Below are positions 56,971 through 64,000 of a DNA stretch of 64,000 nucleotides, piece by piece. This DNA is from Owenia fusiformis. Its lineage: Eukaryota; Annelida; Polychaeta; Sabellida; Oweniidae. The notes beneath the pieces are model-generated. The model was not told the DNA's origin. It made no database searches and worked only from the letters and a program-made list of their open reading frames with translations. The stretch is taken from contig CAIIXF020000008.1 in the NCBI GenBank assembly GCA_903813345.2, positions 25,526,822 through 25,590,821 of the forward strand, read 5' to 3'. Made by a program: the position numbers and the translations under genes. Positions within the stretch are counted from its first letter, which is position 1; the number at the start of each line of letters is the position of its first letter.

Positions 56971-58827
56971 TTATTGGTTTATACCTGCAACCGTGTAACA
57001 TTTCAGACGAGTGTCATGTCAGAAACAGTGATCAATATTTGAAGGTTACAACATACAACCAGCATGACACGAAATTATACATACATATATGTATTATTTA
57101 CATACCAAGCATTGAAGATCTGACAGCAGGGAATGCATAAAATATTAAACTGGGTATTACATAGGATAAAGAATTCTATCATTTTAAATATTATTCTATG
57201 TGGGAAAATACACTGTATCAATAACATTACTAATCAAATTTAAAGCATAATTGATATATTCAGATATCAATCTTGAGATGTTATATGTGAAATCAGATAT
57301 TTTACTTAAATTATTCATTAGTGAGTATCTTGCTTTCATCTCAATGCCATATTCAAACAAAAACGTTCGATTTTCTTCATTTTCATACTGCACTGTATTT
57401 TCCTAAACAATTAACGTGTACCAGGTAGATTATATACCTCCATGCCTAAACCATGTTATGAAACACTGGAATTATTTAATAAAGGTTCTTTGAAATGATT
57501 GGATTTACTACTGCATCTCTCTTGCATATAATATTGACCATGCATGTAATCCAACATTAATTAAATTACTGATTTTACATCATTGTGAATTTGTGGTACT
57601 CCCACTTACATTGAACCACATTTGATGGTCACACAAAAGCCAACACCAAGCCTACACTGTGGAGAGCACATGCTTAGAGGGTGGCCATGGTGAGAATCTG
57701 TTATTCATAGTTTGATTTAATACATATCTTTTTCAAAGCAAATGTTCATGTAGCATGATAGCAGTTGGCACTTACCACAAATATATACTGATGAGATCTA
57801 TAAAACAATGTGGTTAAAATGATATTAACTTAATTTTATGAGTCTGTTTAAAGGCTTTGTTAATTGTTATCGACAAACCCATTTGTTTTATCAACTGTTT
57901 CATCTTGTTTAATGCATTGTTTGATGATATCAGGAAGTAATAGGAAATAATCATTAGGAATGCTATACAATCAGAGCTCTACATCTAATTAAATCATTAT
58001 GACACAATTCAGGATGTTTACTCAATTATTCATATTTTATTTCAATTAAGTCAATTAATACATTTTTACAAAATAATGTCTATACATGAATGTGTGTATA
58101 ATTATACTTTGTAACTCAAGCACACAGAGCACATGTTTGCAATGTGGATGGATTTGAACAATTACTCAGTTAACAATAAATACAAAAATATTTGAGATTA
58201 CATTAGTAAAAATAAAATACATGTACATGTACTAGTTTATTATATTCATCCAAAAACAATACAATGTTAGGCTTGTAATTAAATTTTTTTACCAGATTAC
58301 CTTCAAGATTTTTTGTTAACATCAATTTCATGAGAGGAGAGGTTTAAAATTTTCATTAAAGAAAAAACATGAAACGGGTTTCATGACAAAACATTGATAT
58401 ACAAGTGTACTGACTGAGGATTTGTAGTAAAACTGAGCTTGTATTCGCAAATGCAACTAACGCATGTCGGCTACCAGATTAACCTGCTATTTTATGGCAC
58501 TTTTTAACTCATTTAAATATGAATAGTACCTGCCACTATTCCATTCATATTTAAATGAGTTGGTCATGAAATAGTAGATTAATCCGGTGGTTGTCAGGCA
58601 TTAGTTCCATTCGCAAATACAAGCTGAGTATGGACGGCTTGTGCAATTGAGCATTCAGCAATATAATAAATTAATATAATTCAGGCAACATGACAATGTG
58701 CAATCATGGAAGCCATATTTGGCTTTCAGCAGTTGGACTTGGAGAGCCAATGCTTTACTTGGAGAGCCAATGCTTAACTTTACAGGACTACACTTCACTT
58801 CCATCTATCATTAGAACAAAACATAGT
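56971..58827. other. 3' flank of FSIP1 without further genes
   Basis: AT-rich, presumably including the FSIP1 3' UTR. A foldback repeat lies at 58434-58630. I see no supported gene between the minisatellite and the FSIP1 stop. Confidence 0.5.
58434..58630. repeat. Foldback repeat downstream of FSIP1
   Basis: Imperfect palindrome. The inner arms aactcatttaaatatgaata and cattcatatttaaatgagtt pair well; the outer arms gagcttgtattcgcaaat and attcgcaaatacaagct pair loosely. Non-autonomous element or remnant. Confidence 0.6.
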
Positions 58828-61800
58828 TCAGTCCAAATCTGATGACGGTTGTCTATTTATGGCAGGAGAATATGTTCTATTCTGTTTCCCTGCAGATGAC
58901 TTCCTTCCTGTCCCTGGAGGGTGTGGACTATGGGCAGACTGCCCCCTCTCAGGGGACTCGTCAGATTTAAAATCCAGAGAATCTGATAATAAGACATTAT
59001 GTAATAAGTTTGTGGAACTTCTACCACTATTTACTGATCCTTGTCGCTTTGATCCATGATCCTCATTGTTTGTTTTGACATGACCCCTACTTCCTGGTCT
59101 TGACCTTTGGCCTTGTATTTCATTGGTTAATTTCTGAGTGCTCATAAACTGATTTTGGTTGATTTCTGGCAGTTTGAGTCTTGGTGATTGGGAGCTTGTT
59201 GGGCGTGACGAGTAATTATTCAAGTATGTATCTGATTGGTTGGATAGGTCGTACTCATCTATGATGGAGGAATGGCTTGAGCGGGAGGCAGATCGTGAAG
59301 TAGTTCGAGAATCTTTTAGAAGTTCCCTTAATGTTTCCTCTGATATAGATTCAACAACAAGGTTATCTGCAAGAAAGTAAACAATAACTTTGAAAAGACC
59401 TTCTTCTCAAAAATAGAATCTTCTCACATTATTTTACTCTACATACAACGTGAATGAATTAAGTATCAAATTATTACTTTAATTTAATCAGAGAATCCTG
59501 CATAAAATGGACACATCCTTAGAGTTAAAAGATCAGATATATTTCATATTTTGTTAAGAAAGCTCCAACTTCATTTCCTATCCTACCTTCATTGGCTGTT
59601 ATATTTTCCCTGCTGGTGACATCACCCAGGTATCTGGTTGTATCAGGGGTAGTTATGGCATTACTTTCCTCTGTAACAGCAGAGAGACGACTAGTACCTA
59701 AGGATGCCCTGGCATCCGCAAGGAGGGCTTGGAGAGTTGCTTCTGGCAACTTTGGAGGGTTCTCATAAATACTGCTTCTTGAGCTGGCTTGAGATCTGAA
59801 AATAGGTGAATCTTTTCATTTTACATGTTGTTGGTAGATATTATGAGGTTTTGCTAATAAAAAAAGTTGGGTTATGTTGAAGATTGAGTAAAATGGAATA
59901 GCTTAGTTACTCAGATCAGGTTTTTTGAGAATCGGGCAAAAGAGCTTTTTTCAACAGTAAAAAAATAGTTAATTAACTTTAATAAGGAATAGCAGAGTAA
60001 ATAAGATAGTTATTAAAGTTGTTAAACTATGACTCACCTTGGAGATTGAACTAGTGAATTGGTTTCTATGGTAACCCTGGACATTGTTCTAGAGCACTGG
60101 TCTAACAGATCTTGAAGCTGGACTTCTGACAAAGCTGGGGATTCAATCTGTAAATATGTTTATAATGCATCAAAACAACAATCATTGACAACATTACTAT
60201 ATAAACCATGACTTTCATCGTAGATATCAATGTTACCTCTCAATTGTACATAGCTTTTTAGTTCAAAGCTGTTGCTAAGAATATGTACAAAAACTGGGTA
60301 TATTGGATATCTCTGATTGACCATTCTCAAATGAGTATCCAACCAAAGTAAATACAATTTATTTAAATGTATCACTTTAATTGGCTGTTGATTATTACAA
60401 TTATGAATAACCCGTACCTCCAATTCAACAGCAGATGTGAGATTCTGTAACTCTAGTTCTATATCATTGAGTCTCTGTTTTATATCCCTGTTGTCTTTAC
60501 CCTCCTGTAGAGCCCTCTCCCCCAGTTTTTCCACCTCCTGGGAGGACCTCAGATCTGTCCGCGTAAATAAGTGACTCTGAAGAATACAACATATTATTGC
60601 ATTACAAAAGATTGCATACCTCCAATCTCTCTTGAGAAAGATTGCCCCAATTGATCATCCACCATCATTGTCAGTGTATAATCTGTAACATTTGGAATAT
60701 GTACTAATAATACCCCTGTATTTAGTACTATTTCCAAGGATAGTCTGACACACATTGTTTTACCTGTTGAGAGTTAGTGGATCTGGGGGTGCTATTTATC
60801 TGTTCAAAATCTTCAGGAGGCAAGAGCTCTTTGAGTCTAGAATCAATGCTTGTTAGACGTCTTATATCTGTTTCCTCTGGCATGTAGCCTTCCCCAGGGT
60901 GCACCGTTACAGCGAATGGATTAGAATCAATCTGGAAATATGATGAAGGAAAATGTGTCAAAGATGAGATGAAATAAACAGCAATAAAAGCCAACTAGTA
61001 CATGACTAACCAAAAAAATATAGAAACTTGGAGAAAGATGCATAATATCCTATGGACTAGATGGAAATGTTAAATGATATTTACATTCTTCAAAACTCAA
61101 TCAACCGTCCTTTTAAAATGGTTGGGTTGATTGCAATTAAGAGTTAAAGTTTATTATTGTTTCTGATGAAGTTTTTAAAACTAACTAACAAAGCCATGTG
61201 GGCACGAACAAACTACTTTTAAGAGCAATAATTCATTTTGAGTGATGAGGGAGGTAGCTACCGTTGAGTTATCCACCTCCTCAGGTAAGTCAGGTAGAGC
61301 ATCTATATCTGTGAGCAACTCTTCTAGGTGTTTCTTCTCATCATCAGTCATAGCTATAGTATTGGCAGCATCAGAGGCAAGCTAAGTAAAGTAAAGCAAA
61401 TATTTATTCCAATTTGCATCTACAATACATACATGTGTGTGTACATTCATACAGTATATGGTGGCATTCTTGCCTCTAAACACTGTATTGTTTACTCCAT
61501 TTAAAAGTCAAACCTAAAAACAATCTTCAAATGTAAGCACAGTAATAAATTAGTCCAGGGGCCAAGGTCCACATGTTCAAATTTCTTTAGCACCCCAGAG
61601 TTCAGTCATAATTTATTTATATAGCATTTTATATAATTTGATTTTTCCTTATATGACTGGGATTTAAAATAATTTGTTATTTTCATTTAAATAACTTTTC
61701 TTAATGTTGACATTGAGGTTCATTTCTTGGTAACCTAAAATAATGGTGGAGAATGAAAACATACCTCTATGTTCCTCTTGAGAAAATCTTTCTTTTTCTT

Positions 61801-63778
61801 TTTGTGATTTTTATTTCTGGAATGTTTGCTGCTACCCATTTTGGAGTCTCCGTCCTCTTCATCAAAGGGTATCTCTGTGCTGGCATCTGACATTCTGCTA
61901 GAGGTAGCCCCTGTAATAATTAGTTTTTCATGGTTATATTCTTTATTCCATTATTTAGTCATCAACTACTTTAAATATAACTACTGAAATAAAACAGATT
62001 ATAAAAAACTGTTATAATGATCTTAGTATTTATAAGGTTACAAAATTAAATGACCTATACATGTATATGTATATATAAGCTTGTGAAGCAGGGTTAATGA
62101 CAATCAATTCATTTCTTTCGTTTTAATAATACATGTACAGTGTAATTGATTTGCTTATCATTATCTTGTATAAGCACTTATAACCTGTCTAAAGTTACAC
62201 TGCTTGGACAAGTTTTTACATTTCGAGGTGTTTACTTAGAGGGATATTTTGCAGATAAGAATATGGGTTTTACTGTACCAGATGGACTGTCAGTGTTGCC
62301 CCCTTTTGCCCCATGGTGTCTCCTTGCATTAGCAGCCTGGTCAGGGTCTATGAACTGTGTCTGGAATATAGGGGTCCCTGCAGCCACATCTTCTCTTAGA
62401 TCTACACCTGCAAATTACAGCAACACAACATTAGTATAATTCATTTAAATCATACACAAATCATGTTGAATGGCCCATTATACTGCAAAAAAAGAAATGT
62501 TAAAATCACATTTTCACATTTGCATCTTCAATCAGGTTACACAAATCCAAATTAGGTAACAAATTAAGTTCACATTTTTTGAAAGGGAAACATTAAATTA
62601 TCTTTTTCAAAATCATAGTTTCAAATTTTGTTTTTTGAAATTAAGCTATCAATTCATGAACATCAAAAAATTTGAAATATACATGTTATATATATTAGTA
62701 AGCAGTGTAAAAAACTTAGTTAAAATAAATATACAATGAAATGTATCAAAAATGTTTAATCAAAAAGTGTTTGTGATAAACTCATTCAGTTTACAGATGG
62801 TGATTTGAATCATTTCCATAAGTGATACTGCATTGAAATGTTGAATATAGTTGAGTATACATGTATATAGCTCAATGTGAAAGATCATTCTACCAGTTTC
62901 CTTTTTAGAATACTGTAGTTGCTTAAGTTTCAATGACAGAAAGATGTGACGTGTATAAAAATGGCAACACCTTGCAACATCTGCATTTTCTTATCATAAA
63001 AGATATAGATATTGATGCAAAAGCATTTCCTGTAAAAGAAATCTTTTTAGAAGTTATTTTAAACAAGGCATTAACATGCAAAATGTACCACATGCCATTT
63101 GTTACAGATGCCGAACTCCGACCACCAACTGCCATCACAAAAAGGTTGGAGACCACCACAATATGTAACCACTTTTGGTGGTGACATAAAAAACTGCCAT
63201 GTCAGGCCCGTAGCCAGAATTTTCCAAGGGGGGGGTTCGTTTTTCTAAAAAAATCTAGGGGGGGGTTCACTTTGGCAAAAATGGCCAAAAATCACTCAAA
63301 AATTAGTCAGAATGGTGAAAAACTGCATGATTTTGAAAGAAATTTTGGCCAGGGGGGGGTTCGCCCGAACCCCCCGAACCCCCCCTGGCTACGGGCCTGC
63401 ATGTGTAGATAATTTCTACTGCTACATTATTTGAATATTTCAACACAATGTATGGCAATAGAAATCCATCTTTTTACAACATATTCGTTTCTAACCTCTT
63501 CAAATCTCATGTCTGTTGCAAAGACATTTGATGTGAAAGGGTTTAATAACTCTTTCAGTGATACATGCAACAATGAAATATGAATATACAAATACCAATA
63601 TTTCTATGTTTATACAGAGATTCTGTCAACTCTGTGAAAAATACTGAATTCCTAGGCACACTATGGATACTAGGTAGACTAGGAATGCTAGATGCCCCTG
63701 CTTTACTAGAAATACTAGATGTACTAGGTTTTCTAACAGGTGTTTGCAAATCAATATACATTTCTGTATCATCAGCTC
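58828..63778 (-). CDS. FSIP1: FSIP1-like protein, C-terminal nine exons
   Basis: Fibrous sheath-interacting protein 1 is a coiled-coil protein associated with sperm flagella and ciliated cells. Exons: 63596-63778, 62279-62407, 61765-61910, 61262-61381, 60764-60931, 60418-60576, 60038-60147, 59587-59795, 58828-59366; phases close to 586 codons plus stop. Matches to the family in order: IFQTQF, KKKDFLKRNIE followed by DDEKKHLEELLTDID, ETDIRRLTSIDSRLKEL, DNRDIKQRLNDIELELQNL, ALSEVQLQDLLDQC. The C-terminal tail is Ser/Arg-rich and not conserved. The first in-window exon has an unusual Ser/Pro tract with repeated CCTAGT-like codons. Upstream exons lie beyond the window edge. Confidence 0.85.
63064..63187 (+). 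mobile_element. MITE family M1, copy 6 (short)
   Basis: It begins caaggcattaacatgcaaaa, has the ccgaccaccaactgcc segment, and ends with caccacaatatgtaaccact and ggtggtgacata. No internal satellite. It lies in an FSIP1 intron. Confidence 0.75.
63203..63399. mobile_element. 197-bp MITE with CAGGCCCGTAGCCAG ends
   Basis: The left end caggcccgtagccag and right end ctggctacgggcctg are perfect inverted repeats, flanked by a 5-bp duplication catgt (63198-63202 and 63400-63404). G-rich subterminal runs (ggggggttcg) mirror C-rich runs on the other side. Confidence 0.85.
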
Positions 63779-64000
63779 CTGAAAGATGTCAGTTAAGAAA
63801 ACCACATTAAACATGAATTTGGTTGAAAAAATACAGATGTCAGCATTGTCAGGGCAGATTGCATGTTGTTGTTTGTTCAAATATAAAGTCAAGTATCATA
63901 AACTGTTTAAATGGGGAAGTATTTAAGGTACAAAGTAAAGTCATGGCACAACAATTTAATAATTTCTAAGTCAAAGATTAAATGGTACTACATACATGGG

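Noticed and set aside
62923-63184. Overlapping ORFs on both strands in the FSIP1 intron
   Set aside because: They run through MITE copy 6. FSIP1 exons on either side join in phase without them.

Overview
The window is nuclear DNA from an intron-rich, AT-rich animal genome. Small phase-conserved exons, GT-AG introns, many small inverted-repeat elements, a Polinton and an IFI44-like GTPase point to a marine invertebrate, most likely a lophotrochozoan. I cannot name the species. There is no bacterial operon structure, CRISPR array or rRNA, and I found no tRNA I would defend.

Layout. (1) 175-11352, plus strand: the 3' two thirds of BAZ1A/ACF1 (15 exons, 1110 codons in the window), which ends in two bromodomains instead of one. 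(2) 14261-23364, minus strand, converging on BAZ1A: a complete ATG14 (8 exons, 471 aa), the autophagy-specific subunit of the class III PI3-kinase complex. Two of its 3' splice sites lie inside tandem repeats. (3) 25068-29918, minus strand: a complete IFI44-like TLDc-GTPase (6 exons, 473 aa). (4) About 29988-33942, plus strand, divergent from it: an unrecognised coiled-coil gene. (5) 34624-46766 and 47900-53489, minus strand: two paralogous genes for a secreted protein with one sushi-like module and five EGF modules, every intron in phase 1. The downstream paralog carries a 9,077-bp Polinton in an intron (35989-45065, about 1.01-kb terminal inverted repeats, 6-bp target duplication GAACGG). 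This Polinton encodes integrase, ATPase, protease and capsid proteins but no DNA polymerase B. (6) About 53821-56970: a 20-bp minisatellite with a 1.1-kb higher-order repeat. (7) 58828-63778, minus strand: the C-terminal nine exons of FSIP1; its 5' end lies beyond the window.

The introns are full of non-autonomous elements. One MITE family has six copies here, and one copy has grown an internal satellite.

The strongest signals are at splice sites. At four introns a tandem duplication touches or includes the 3' splice site: a 30-bp repeat x2 and a 33-bp repeat x5 in BAZ1A, and 93 bp x4 and 84 bp x about 26 in ATG14. The 93-bp ATG14 array offers four in-frame acceptors, so the protein could gain 0, 31, 62 or 93 residues. 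The 84-bp array offers about 25 decoy acceptors, and using any I translated would truncate the protein. In BAZ1A, exon 14 is a 369-bp in-frame exon whose inclusion or skipping would switch the protein between two bromodomains and one. These isoform predictions are inference and need RNA evidence.

Exon boundaries were read by eye from GT/AG sites and checked by reading-phase arithmetic. For BAZ1A, ATG14, the IFI44-like gene, the upstream sushi-EGF gene and FSIP1 all phases close exactly.
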